This document shows, one piece after another, positions 12,215-24,822 of a stretch of DNA of 64,000 bases. The stretch lies in the NCBI RefSeq assembly GCF_932526225.1, contig NC_064046.1, forward strand, positions 9,883,719 through 9,947,718, written 5' to 3'. The notes below the pieces were generated by a model, which saw only the letters and a program-made list of their open reading frames with translations, searched no databases and was not told where the DNA came from. This DNA comes from Nematostella vectensis. Taxonomy: Eukaryota > Cnidaria > Anthozoa > Actiniaria > Edwardsiidae. Numbering within the stretch: position 1 is the first letter of the stretch; every line of letters starts with the position of its first letter. The position numbers were made by a program, and so were the translations under genes.

Positions 12215-15200
12215 CTTTAGTGTGGTAATAACATCAAGATCGGCTGGGACTTAGTAAACAGATTCAATTCGGACCACTTCAGAATTAAATAAATTATCGG
12301 TCTGTAAATCCAAGCGAATTACGTCCGGTGATCAAAGCCTAAACCAGGCTGAGTATAGGCGCTTCGGAGCGCCAAACTTAGGAGCCACGGCTTAGCGGTT
12401 CCTTGCGCGAATTCGTAAAGTCCTTGAAGCGAATTTTAGTGCGACTGTGATGCCAACAGTAGTCACAATCGCCTCATCTTGTCCCTTACAAACCGCGCCG
12501 TCAAATGTGTCACATGTGACATGGTGATCGGTCCTGCCACCAATCGAATTAAAATAGGAACAAGCTAAGTATTGAGAACACGACGATCCGATTGGTTCGC
12601 TGCGAGTTGTTAACTAGGCGAACATTTATTATTGTCTGCTGCCAACAAGCATTGAGACAACTTTGACAGCATGGGACCGCCCAACTGGGTCTTTATGCGG
12701 CTCTAAGCCCCGCCTTACTGGGTGCTACATTCGTGTTGTGTCTCGCTGAGCGGGATTTTGCTAGCACGGCCTAGTTAATGAGTTACACAAGTTTTGGTGG
12801 CTCAATTGTCTACGCTATTATTGGTATTATGGTCCCGGATTGTCAGCCATTCAATTTCACGACATGACAGCTCAAAAGGGGCGCGATCGATCGGTATCCT
12901 TTTGGCTGGGCCCAAAATGAAAACTCGGATTAATACTAGTTGCTCTATTTATTTTGAAAGATCGCTGTTTCATCTGAAGGTGTTAGCAAGGGGCCAAGGC
13001 TGCTTTGTGTCGTTGTTGTTTTTTTTTTTTTAGCTTTCCGTTTGTATTTTTTAACTGCTGTTCTCTTAATTCGTCTGTTTAATCAATCGAATGATGCTTT
13101 GAATCTACGACAAGCGAGTACAAAAGATTCAGCGGTAATATCTTGTGTATTGTTTATAGACAATTGAAATTTGACATGCAAAATTTGCAATTTCAAGTCC
13201 ACTCTTGGAGTTTTTCCTGTTTTCTCTGAAATCTTTGAAAATTTTTCTCATGATTTACCCGCTACCTAATCAATACACAGGTCTTGCGGCTTAAATCTTA
13301 CTTAAATCCTCAACTCTTATCCTCAAATACATTAAACACAGCTCGTCTGGAAAGATTATCGCAAAAGATGTAATGTTTACTGCCGTGCCGGTCAGCCAAT
13401 CGGGAACTTTCATAACCGCTGTGTGAAAAGCTAGACAAACTTGTTGTTTCCCCTATATTTTGTAAGAAAAACACCGTCCTGCTCGTAAGCCTTGATTGAC
13501 ATATCGCACTCTACCTGCACACACAAACATTTTGTTGTAATTTATTGATTAGGAAACAATTAACAACTACGGTCATGCAATTAAGAAGCGATTGTTCCAA
13601 GAGTTAGGAACACATCTATTAGCCTGGGAGAAATTTCTTTCGTAGTTTGTCTCACACGGCTGAGTCAACTTAGCTCAACATATGTAAATAGATGCTTCTG
13701 GTGCCTGAATGTGTAATCTTTTTAAATGAGCAAAAGCACTTGAATTGAGCAAATATTGCACGCGCTGTGCTTTCGCGTACCAGTGTTGTTTACGTTTCTC
13801 AGAACAATACAAGACAAGCAAAATAAGCCGCGTTCGCTTGTATTACACGTGTTTCAGTTGTTGTTATGATTTGCCAATTTTGGCCCCTTACTCGCAATTA
13901 CACAACTACTGCAAAATTTCATTTCAAAATGAGTTATTCCACATTGAGGCATGTCCCTGTGAGGGCCAAACTCGAGTCCAAACTAATTGAAAAGCGTCTT
14001 TGTATGTTTATCTCTAAGTGCGAACTCCGTCTAGCATATGTCTACTTTTTATGATAAATAGGTTAATTTAGGAAAACAGCGCTTGTAAGTTTGCCTCAAA
14101 CAAAATCACTCTCACGGAATCTTAAATGCCGCGGTTCTATGGAAAGGGCCACCTTTAGTCTCTTACACATAGTAGTAGATGCTAAATGGGTACAAACATC
14201 TAGTTCAAGCGGCAGAAGCACGCCTCGAAACAACCTATTTCCACCAAAAATGCAAAATATGAAGTGTTGCCAGTCTCCTGCTGAATTTTAACACTTAAAT
14301 GAATATACCCCCTCGGTGGGAGCTTTCTTTTGTCCTTACACTCACACAGAGCTCGAAATCGACATCGATCTTTACGAGTCTCAGGCGTTTGAATGGATAT
14401 CCATCAATTTCACAATATGACGTCATTACCTTTGGCACTTGTGTCGCTCGCGCGTTCGCTGGACAATAGTTTTCCCGCGCGCGGGAAAAGCGGGCGCGCG
14501 CAGAGTTTGACAGTTGCTGTGGCAGGTCCTTGAAGCCTGAATGCCTCCCTTCAATACCTAAAGTGTCTAAAAATACTTTAAGTTGTACAAAAAAAAGCTG
14601 TTATTCACGTAGCAGGTCTAAGGTCAAGGGCTTTCCGTCAAATTAATGACAACAATCATTGAACTTTTCAAAAACTCAATTGAAATACATCCTACTCTTT
14701 TCAGATTGTTTTTAATGGAGATCAAATCTGCTGTGCAAATAATTCGTATTATGAAAGCTTCTCTGTCGGCAAGGAAGTTTCAGCTTCTCTGAGTTGTGGA
14801 TACTTTGCCGGTGCTTTTGTGCATACGGTTTGCTTTCTTTGTGTGTTATGTATGCTCTATGTCGGCTGTAGAGCGATATGCAATAAATTGATCCGTTAAT
14901 GACGCACTAGAGTTGCTCGTCTTGTTCAGAATTAAATGACATGTTTACATAAGATTACAAGAACACAAGGCACGCCTAAAGAGCTGGCATTAATTCGCCG
15001 GTTGAAGGAAATCCTTTCGGAAATGTTTGACCCTGACGAAAGAATAAAATTCCTTTTATAATACGTAATCCTCGCGTATCCTTTTTGGATTGCTGTGATT
15101 TTTATTTCAATGTTGTTTTCCATAAACGACTTGTCTGGCAGCCATCCATAAAAAAAAAACTTAAAAGCAAAATTAAGAACTTTCTATAAAATTATTGACT

Positions 15201-17630
15201 GTATCTTTAGCCTCTATTGTTGGGTCTCAAATTTAAAAAAAAAAATCATCTACTTTGCTGTATTTTACTGAGTAACCACATGGTTGCAGCTCTACAAGAT
15301 TACACAAATTTATGCTTTGTTATCTTTTGTTATAACAATGTTTTAGACAACGTAATTATCACACTTAATCTAATCATTTCACCAAGTGTGATATTTCATA
15401 AGATCATGTCTCAGTGTCTTACAGTCTGTCCCTGAGACCATTTGAAAAGTCACACAAATATTTATATTCACTATCTTACCCTGGTGTTTACAGCTTTATA
15501 TCGTTGAAACAGAAATATCTAAAGATGTCATGAATCTTGTACGGTGAGTGTTAGTGGTCCGTGTGGTGATTTATAAGTTTCTATTTCCAAGCTTCTATCC
15601 CCCTGTCGGCATGACAGAGTGGTTGCCATTAATTAGAACTTCCTTTGGGGTCTTTTTCACTTCATTGGCAAAATTTGTCAGTGATAATAACAAATCGATG
15701 TCTGGGATTTTGACTGAAAACTGTGCAATGAATGTGATAGGATTCTATAAATATTCTCTCATTTTTCGTGTCTTTTAGAAAACGACTTGTTTGTTCTTCC
15801 TGTTTGTTATATTGACATATGGATGATTTCCGAGTGTGATTGTTTGTTTCTAAGAGATTCACAAAATCGTGCTAAAATGATAACATAGCTCGACAAGAAC
15901 AAATTGACCAAGAACCAAACATTAGCTAGGGGACTACCTTTATTAAGGGATCTGCCGGTTGAGAAGTTATTCAAATTTTTTTCATGCCCCTCTCCTGGAA
16001 TTCTTTGACCGTATTACTTCAAAACATCAAGAACCACCCCGTCATAAATTATGAAGCCCCCCTCCCCCCCCCCCCCCCTCGGGATGGCAGGATATCACCT
16101 CCTGCATTAAATAATTTTTTTTTATTTCCAGGGGGTGGGGGAGGGGAAGGGGGTGAAGGTAGGCCCATGGAGCCCCCTTCGATAGCACACATTTGCAATA
16201 CAATGGGCACACGTCGCAGCCTTTACCCACGCGGGTATACCTCTCACACCAAACGATCTTCGACGAACACTTGCGAGCACCCCGTTTTTTATGCGAGACC
16301 GAGCATTTTTAGTTAAATAAATCGAGCAGCGAGCACATCGAAGAATACAATACGAGCACGGCGAAAAAAAAATGTGTGAGCAAGCGAGCATTGGCCGAAA
16401 ACTGCGAGCACATAGAAATTTCGGGGCCAATTCGGGGGCCCTAAAAGAGGTCATACATTAATGGAGGCAATGATATAACATAAAAAATGGTATGAATAGT
16501 TACTATTACTCTAACCATTTTGTATCGCGGTGTCCATGTGTTTCCCGTAGAATCAGACCGTATGTTTATTAAGTGCTAAAATTGGTCTTCTACATGGCCA
16601 TTTTAAATATCAACAGCCATAAATCCTCTCTTGGACATGTTATCATACATGTAGCCAAGAAACGCGTGGTACAAGTCTGTCCTCTTCCTCATTGTGTTAT
16701 TCCAGACCGATGTTTTGATTGAATCCAGTGTTTCAATAGAAAGTGGAAAAAAAGCCTTCCAGTGTTTTATATCAGACTGGTCATAACACCATTAAGTAAC
16801 AAGAGAGCCAACTTAGACAGAGTTTCCAACGATTCCGTCCGCTCTTTAATTAGTTGTTTTTATTCCTCTTGAGATGTGCGAAGGAAGTCGTTAGCTGTAT
16901 TATTGTATTTTGAGCGATTATATACTTCCTCCACGCATTTCCCGTTGGCAATCCCTACCATTTTAAAAGTGTTCTTGTTTTGCTGATACCCGTTTTTGAT
17001 GGATTGATCAATCGAGAGATTAAATAAAGAAATTGAGTAACCATAAACTGGACATATTCTTATAATTGCTTATTTACATCCTCCGCTATATAGCAAAAAG
17101 GCTGTCACTACTATACGTGTTCATTAGCTCAGTGCTTGTTCTGATTGCCTTCACCTATTTTCTATCAGCATTTCTTCCATTTTCCGACCAAAACGGAAAA
17201 ACATGTTGTTTAAGATATATACCAGACAATTTCAATCTAGGGAAAAAATTCTCACGTCCCAATTTAAACATACCCACAAATGTATATAGTTGACCGCAAA
17301 CACTACCACCGTGATTGACCGCGATGATATGCAATTTAAACCTGTATTTGCAGCGACTGTACATGGTGGAATGACTGCGACCGGATACTTCAAGTGGTTT
17401 TACAAGTCTTCAGGCCTTACATAGATAAATATTGAGCGCGACTACAAGCGACAACGCGATCATACATGAACGCAGCTATACACGTGACTGCAACTATACA
17501 CTGCCATGGCAACCCGCAAACAATAGATTACCGCGGGAACAGTCTGACAGTATATGTACTAAAAGAACAGTAACACGTGAGAACAAGTACTAAGAGTTTT
17601 AATTGCAAGAACAGAGAACGTCGCGTGCAT
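12215..17630. other. gene-free stretch upstream of Irx
   Basis: Holds the presumed Irx promoter side, but I see no convincing TATA box or other element. Noted: a T run at 13018-13032, a GC-rich patch of alternating gcgcgc near 14475-14502, a C-run/G-run pair around 16060-16155 that could pair imperfectly, and an irregular cluster of 'gcgagca(c)' motifs at about 16255-16410. No gene supported. Confidence 0.5.
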
Positions 17631-17640
17631 ACGTGCTGGG

Positions 17641-18247
17641 GAAAACAGCATAGGTGTTGCTAGTGAAAACAGCGTCACTGTTGCTAGTAAAAACAGCATA
17701 GATGTTGCTAGTGAAAACAGCATAGGTGTTGCTAGTGAAAACAGCGTCACTGTTGCTGGGGAAAACAGCATAGGTGTTGCTAGTGAAAACAGCGTCACTG
17801 TTGCTGGAGGAAACAGCATAGGTGTTGCTAGTGAAAACAGCGTCACTGTTGCTGGTGAAAACAGCATAGGTGTTGCTAGTGAAAACAGCATAGGTGTTGC
17901 TAGTGAAAACAGCATAGGTGTTGCTAGTGAAAACAGCGTCACTGTTGCTGGGGAAAACAGCATAGGTGTTGCTAGTGAAAACAGCGTCACTGTTGCTGGG
18001 GGAAACAGCATAGGTGTTGCTAGTGAAAACAGCGTCACTGTTGCTGGTGAAAACAGCATAGGTGTTGCTAGTGAAAACAGCGTCACTGTTGCTGGTGAAA
18101 ACAGCATAGGTGTTGCTAGTAAAAACAGCGTCACTGTTGCTGGTGAAAACAGCGTCACTGTTGCTGGTGAAAACAGCATAGGTATTGCTAGTGAAAACAG
18201 CGTCAGTATTGATAGTAAAAACAGCGTCACTGTTACTGGTGAAAACA
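17641..18247. repeat. 24-bp minisatellite with two alternating unit types
   Basis: About 25 head-to-tail 24-bp units share 'gaaaacagc' and 'tgttgct' but come in two states: type A with 'ataggtgttgctagt' and type B with 'gtcactgttgctggt'. A and B alternate irregularly (A B A A B A B A B A A A B ...). Because 24 is a multiple of three, two minus-strand frames stay open and give octapeptide repeats. No splice context, signal or unique coding flank supports a protein, so I treat it as non-coding. Confidence 0.92.
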
Positions 18248-18394
18248 TGTCCCTTTCGCTGGTGCCAGAATGGTGGACGAGTTTTCGTGCTGTTTTCACG
18301 TGGGCTATTGGTCATCATTCATTGTTGATGATGTTGATTTCTTAACCTTTAAAAGACTCTTTGAAATACTTTTTGAAAAAGTCGACAACAACGC

Positions 18395-18836
18395 AGGAGT
18401 TACTTAAGGAAAATAGTGTATGATGGTAAGTAGGTTGGTGTGAGCTACTAAACGGTTTCTTCACGCCGATTGGGGCCACGGAATTCAAGAGTGCCATCGC
18501 GAGTTATAGTGTAGCTTTTTTTGCTTTGCGGCTGGAGTCGCGGTTGTTTGTTATTTTTTTAAAAAGGTATGAGCTCTATGTCCGAAGCAAACTGGTGTTT
18601 GCTGAACACTTTCCTAAATTAAACCACTCCGCTTCAGAAATAGAGCTCATACCTATTGAAAAAATAACAAAAAAAAAAAAAAAAAAAACGCGACTCAATT
18701 GCGGAGCTAGAGAAGCCACATTATAGCTCGCGCTGGCATTCTTGAACCCGGTGGCCTCAACCGGCGTAAAGAAACCGTTTAGCAATTCACACCACCCTAC
18801 TTACCATCATCTACTATTTTCCTTAATTAAGTTACT
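18395..18836. repeat. large imperfect inverted repeat (foldback)
   Basis: The left arm (about 18395-18590) reads 'ggaaaatagtgtatgatgg', 'aaacggtttcttcacgcc' and 'ggtatgagctctat'. The right arm (about 18645-18836) carries the same blocks in reverse complement in mirrored order. The arms are about 190 bp with roughly 80-85 percent identity by eye, separated by a short loop centred near 18615. Weaker pairing of 'gaaaaagtcgacaacaac' (near 18376) with sequence near 18980 suggests the original element was longer. Likely a foldback or MITE-type element; no clear target duplication found. Confidence 0.8.
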
Positions 18837-19009
18837 CCTTACTCAATTACTATTTTTATCTTTTGCTAGTAAATCGTCAATGAACTTTGTATATATACTA
18901 ACATGCAACTGTAACTCATTTATAACCTGCAGAAGGCAGGTATTGGCCTGCCGAAATATCGTTTAAAAAAAACAACTTTACTTTGTTGTTGACTTTTTCT
19001 TTTGAAGGT

Positions 19010-22000
19010 TTGATTACACAATAAACTGTCGACGCAGACCACAAGGTCCGACGCACACCAGCAGATAGAGGCTGTCCGGTGGTTTCTTCCTACGTCTTTT
19101 CCATTATTGGCATTTTTTCAACAATACACTGTGATTTTGTCTCTTCTTCACTTTTCAAAACATACCCTTAAAAATTTGTTTTCTTTTTTATCGACCAACT
19201 TTTTTACAATAAAGTACGGGATGTTCTTTGAGTGATATGAAAGCAGTTTTTTTTCTGTTTGGAGAATATACGCTTTTATATCGTGGAATTTTCAATATAT
19301 ACGCCGCAGTCAGATTGCATTTAAAACAAATACTCTTCAATTTAACTAATGTTTACCTGCTCAGCTTAAGAAATATTATCTATACAGTATGGAAATCCCC
19401 TAATATGTACACTTGATTTATGTGAAATTTTTGCTTATATAAATACTTGTTGTTACTTTACTGAAGATCTACATATTTCGATAAACGAATCTTTTCCAAT
19501 TGTAGGCTTTTCTGTGAGAAATGTACGAAATTAAAGTTTCATCTTATGAAAGCATATATGTATCAAGCTTTGTTTGTGCTTGAGACGTTTCCCTTCCCTG
19601 CTTATCATCCTTATAAATGTTTTGCGCAATTAAACCCAGTACGCTGTAATAAGTAAAGCTATGTCCTGTTCTCAACTGGCTACATCAGTGAAGAAAAAGA
19701 ATGGTCAGGCTTTAACTCAAAGTACTCTAATTATCACTCGGATTTAAGTATCTCACCCAGACAGCCAGGTGAGTTTAGAGGACAAGGTGGCATTTTTGAA
19801 AATTTCACTTCTAAAATAGTACTCACACGATCATCTGCTAGGCAACCATTGCTTAGTTCCTGACCGGGGGAAGACATTTGGGCGAATAAAGCCACCGAGG
19901 ACTACGCAAAGGCTTCGTGATGAGTCGTGTTACCTGCAAGGCGCACAACGTATGTGTTGGTTTTGTCGCGGGATTTTATGTTTTCTTGTCTGCCTCGCTG
20001 TGGAGCAAACTCGAACACAAACGCGCAGCTTGAGTCAGTAGCCGCATTTGAATGGCAAAGGATTACCGACAGACAGCATAGAGGGCCCGAGACTAGCAGC
20101 GGCGCAATCCGTTATGAGCCAGTCTAGGCCAAAATTACCAAAACCAGGCTAGATGTTCTAATCACATACGTTAATAACTTATATTCCAACCAATATGGCC
20201 AAGGATAACTATTTCGCGAAGTTTGTAGTTTAAATCACTAAAAATCAAAGGTGCAGAGCAATTATTATGGAATTAGTTTTTTTTCAAATGTTTGGATGAT
20301 TTTGTCAGTCCCTTGCCCCCCAGAACCGCTACGTATGGCAACTCAAAAACCTGTGGTTAGATCGGCAAATTAAACGATAAAGACAACAGAAACGGGATTT
20401 CGAGTCTGCCCTTCAACAAAGTGTGCCAACTGCGCGAGAATCGAAGCGAGCCAATACTTCTGCCTAGAGACTGGGTCTCGTTTTGATACATCAAATATAG
20501 ACTAGGCACGGGTTTTTAGACCATTTTATAATACGAATGCGTTAAATAATTCAATATTACCAAACGAAACACCACATTTCGAAAGCAATTCTAAAACGAT
20601 AAACTTCGTGATTTTGGTGTGTCCACCCACTCCTGACAGTTTAATTATCTTGTTGTTCTGTTTGTTTTGTCTCACTTATTGCTTTCCGTGAATCTAGAAC
20701 ATTTAATCTGGTATTTTTTAATGAATCTTTTTAATATTTGTTCCAAAATGTTTCTTTATAAGGTGATAGCATGGATAGGTATTCTATACTTTTTTCTTTC
20801 CACTTCTAGTTATACAAATCTTTCTTTTCCGCTTAATACAAAATGAATTCTCTTTACTTGAATGATAATTGGTGCATTTATACTTATTACGTCTGTAATT
20901 TTTCTTGTGATACCTTTTCTGATACCTAAAATATACAGATAAATAGTATATCATAATATCAGGAACGTATTTATGCGAAAATAAGTTAAAGTGATTTTCA
21001 TTAACCCGTTTAACTACACTTTAATGCAATTTCGCGAACACATGTGCATATGTACTGAAACAACATGACGGTTACAGTGATCAAATCAAGTACGATTGTT
21101 GCAATAATTCTCAATAATAGTTGTCTATTATTAATATATCTCCACCTTCCCCCACCACATTCTAAAATAACATTTTTTGTCATTCTAATGGATGTAACTA
21201 GGGTACGAAAATTGCGGATTCTATTCTTCTATTTTACTAAGCATTCATGTTAAAAGCCGAGTTAAGAATCGAAACTGATGCTCATTCCAATGGTGCAATG
21301 TTTTATATAAGGTGCTTACAAGTTGAGACCCTAGGCTTGTTACCTAAGAATGTGAGTAAAGTACACATATTTTAAAATAAGATGATTGCACTGGAGAATC
21401 CATGTGCCGTAACCAGCAGTGTTATCCATGAGTAACGGATAAATGGCTGAACCCGATCTCTGAAAGCCATGTGAATGCTCATAGGCACATAAACATGAAT
21501 GTTAAAGCTTTCTAGACATGTATGGTTTTAGTTACCCTTGTTTACCTTTTTTTCATAAACATGGAGCACTTCGGGTTTACGACACGTACATTCTCCGAGA
21601 TCAACCTCATTTTAAATAGGTGTATACAAGAATCTAGTTGATTTTTTCAATGAGGGAGTTAGAAACAAATCTGCTAGCTAGTTGTTTTTGTTGCTGAAAT
21701 AAGAATGTAGTTTTGTGGAATTGTTAAGGAAAAGGTTCTGTGCTAGCTTCAACACGACTTGTTGAGGGACCAGAGTCGTAGATTGGGTAGATTGTACGAT
21801 TGGCAGATTGTAAGATTGGGGGTGGGGTGGGGGGAGAGGCACAATACAGAAACATAAAGAAAATATAAGGGGAGCACAACCACGCCCCTACTGGTCATTT
21901 CCTTATACTTTTTAAAAAATATTGGGGGGTACATGCCCCCAGTGCCCACCCCCTGCTATGGTCCTGGGGACTGAAAGGAGTAGGTATCTTAACTAAAGTT

Positions 22001-22880
22001 GGATTGTTAAGGGTTAAATAAGGTTGGAAAAGAAGACATGATAAAAAGGACAAGCTGTAGAATAACAAGGCGGTCTGCCCAAGCGGGGTCAAAACATGAA
22101 AAACAAAAATAACAAATTGGTATGGTTATGCCTCCGTGAAAACAGTAGTTTAAAACGTTTCGAGCGTTAGCACATCGTCAGAGCAAGAGTTAGAAGGCAG
22201 CCTTTGTACTTTTTTTGCCAATTACAAACCAAAGCTGGATTTGTTTTATGGAAAACTACATACAAGCTGTGGAATCGGGGAAATAAAGATGGACTTGTTG
22301 AATAGGTCGAGATTGCAGATATACTGGACTTCTTTTAGGACAATGTAGGGAATTTGGCTTGTTGTAGGGGAATGTAGAATATATTAGGTTACACTGGATG
22401 AAGGAATGTGTGTGAGCAATAAGATATCGATGGAAAGTCTACTGACATGCTAAAGTTCGCCTGTGAAAAGGTGTTCCCAAAGGGCGTTCCCCAGAGCGAG
22501 AAGTTAAATAAAACAGCAACAGTGTTTCTTTTTCTTTTGTTTTTATTGGACATTACTTTGTAAGATAGAGCTGTTGTAATAGCTCCCTATTCCTTCCACG
22601 TTTTAGTTTCTTTCGTACAGAGAAACTCACTAGATCTACTTACTCCAACGACAAAGAAAGGATTCAGATGAAACTGTGTACATCGAAGACAGTTTCATCG
22701 GAATCTTGGTGTTACGCCTTTTATCTATATAAAATCTTAACAAGTGCGTTCGTTGTTCCTGGCCATAGGGCTCGATGTCAACATTGTCGCTAGCTACCCG
22801 AGATCGAACGGAAATAACAAATTATGAAGAAATAATCAAACTGGCACGTTAGGGATGCCCTCCTTCCAACTGCTAACACA
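19010..22880. other. gene-free stretch
   Basis: No supportable gene. A dispersed repeat lies at about 21841-21970, related to 48600-48730. Otherwise AT-rich sequence. Confidence 0.5.
21841..21970. repeat. dispersed repeat, copy 1
   Basis: Shares 'atacagaaac', 'aagaaaatat', 'gcccctactggtcattt' and 'gcccc(c)agtgccc' in the same order with 48600-48730. The blocks are collinear on the same strand, which marks two insertions of one family. Class not determined. Confidence 0.7.
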
Positions 22881-22882
22881 AG

Positions 22883-23029
22883 CAGGGGCTTAGCCAGGAT
22901 TATTAATAGGCGGGGGCCCAAAAGTGACTTTCAAAGCATTTTTTCCTGTATTATAGATTATCTCATACATTTACTGTATTTTTGACTGCTAAAGAGGGGG
23001 GCCTGGGTCACCCCCTGGCTACGCCCCTG
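22883..23029. mobile_element. short hAT-like MITE
   Basis: A 147-bp element bounded by near-perfect terminal inverted repeats: caggggcttagccagg at the left, cctggctacgcccctg at the right. A CAGGGG start is common in hAT-type elements. No open frame. An exact 8-bp target duplication is not visible, so the superfamily is tentative. Confidence 0.7.
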
Positions 23030-24190
23030 AAGTTACCACCGAAATGCGGGTAAGCATACAAAAATTGAACCCTGTAGATCACCTATCCAGAAGCTATATA
23101 GGCAAAATTTAATGTGAGCTTTTAATGGTAAATTGTACAATGCATGAGACCAAAATATGATTTTTACTTTTAAGCATAGTTACACCATAGACTAAGCATG
23201 ACAAACCCTGAATATCCACCTGATGCCAGTCTTAATTCGCTATACTTTAATAGAACATTATCTTAGCAACGCCCTTTTTCGAAGGGTTGCTATTGCAACA
23301 ATAGGCTCTGCCAAAACCCAACACCCTAAGATCCATGACCCAAGTGGTTCTGCTCTGTAAATAGGCCAACACTGGGCAGGTAAAGTATTGAGCCAAACAA
23401 GATAGAACTGTTTGCGCACCATGTTGCTGTGTCGCACAATGTAGCACTGACCTCCACAATGTCAGACATGTAAAGAATGTTACCCAGACGTTAAAATGCG
23501 TTTTTTTTCTTCCTATTTTTGCTTTGAATGTTCTCCCCATTCTGAAAAATATATCCTAGCAATATTTTACATTGATTCCAGATATGAGCTTTTCTGGGAT
23601 CACACTGTATTATCAAGCCTCACCTTCACTGTGGCATAATGGGATTGGGTTAGCTACTGAAATGAATACCTGGTTTGTGTTCTTCAGTCTAAGATACCTT
23701 GCGTCTCGCAAGTGGGAAATCAGTAATGTTGTACAATGTTGAGACTGTTAGCAGGAGATTCACGCCGGTCTCATGACTCATTGACATTCTATACCATGAT
23801 TTTGTTTAAAAATAGCCCCTAGCGATAGCCACATCAATTGCGCTAGACTCCGGGTGGGAAGCTGTTGATCTCCCCTTGCTCTTGCACGGCAGCACCATTC
23901 AGAGTGTATAGTAATTTGATACGCATGCGCAAAGGGTTCTGGAGAGACAAATAAAAACATTATAAGGGGTACCTGCTAGAAAATGTTATATAAGATGGCT
24001 TATGCGGTTTTCGGTATCGGCTGTCTTTTTTTCTGGGTAGAAAATTAAAATTGTCTCGCGAAAGTTCAAAATTTAAATTCGTTCTCTCGCAAACGTTCAG
24101 AATCTCTCATATAGGAAAACATTAAACTAAGGGCGCGTTTTTTTTTTTTTTTACTCGTGATTCCGGAATGAGAATGATTAGAATAAAAAA

Positions 24191-24321
24191 AAGGGCGCGT
24201 TCGTTTATCCCGCGTTCCTATTCCGGAATGGCTACCTGTAGCAGGAAGACTCTAATGCCATTCTGAACATTGCCTACCAACCATCCCCATTCCAGAATGA
24301 AAGGGAAAAAACGCGCCCTTG
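24191..24321. mobile_element. small inverted-repeat element (MITE-like)
   Basis: Starts 'aagggcgcgttcg' and ends 'aaaaaacgcgcccttg'. The ends are inverted repeats of about 11 bp around a 130-bp core that also holds an attccggaatg palindrome. A further 'aagggcgcgttttttt' copy lies just upstream at 24130, suggesting a nested or partial second copy. No coding capacity. Confidence 0.6.
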
Positions 24322-24667
24322 ACATATAAACGTTCTCCTAAGGTTATCAATAAGGCAATAGCCTAAGTACAGGCGGCAGCATTAAAGCCTCCTTTAGGCG
24401 GCGGCCTTTTCTGTGCCACTACCGCCGACACTGTCTAGGACAAGAAGTGGATAAAATATTACACAGTGGATTTTAGGCGGAATAAAACCCTCATGTAGTC
24501 CAGGCGGGGGGTGATAGCTAGACTTGATTGGTGAAAAAGGCCGGCAGTGTGCCCGTGTTTTTTTTTTTTTATCGTAGGAACACGTGCCTTTAATTGAATT
24601 GAATTCAGAATTCAGAATAGCATCCTGTGAAAATGCGTTCTGTCTGATAAATTTCAGCCGTTTTTTC

Positions 24668-24822
24668 TGGGTATTTCTTGGTGTTACGGGAAGGTTTGTT
24701 TTTGGTGGCCAAGGCCTTTGTACCCTATTTCATTGTCTCGTTCTAAGGTCTTTGTTTTTTGGCTTTTCTTCCATTGTGTTTTTGGTGCTGGTGCTCCGTA
24801 ACACCAAGAAACTACCCGTTTC
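24668..24822. repeat. inverted-repeat hairpin
   Basis: 'gggtatttcttggtgttacgg' type sequence on the left is mirrored by 'cgtaacaccaagaaactaccc' on the right, giving ~20-bp arms around a ~110-nt loop. Probably a small foldback element. Confidence 0.7.

Noticed and set aside
17559..18318. Two minus-strand frames of about 240 codons with octapeptide repeats
   Set aside because: Open only because the minisatellite unit is 24 bp; no unique coding sequence, splice sites or recognisable domain flank it.
23690..23790. Minus-strand segment ending ...NITDFPL... considered as the last adaptin exon
   Set aside because: Some resemblance to the FP end of the ear, but spacing and the LRMRIKL-type start do not fit and no in-phase acceptor precedes it.
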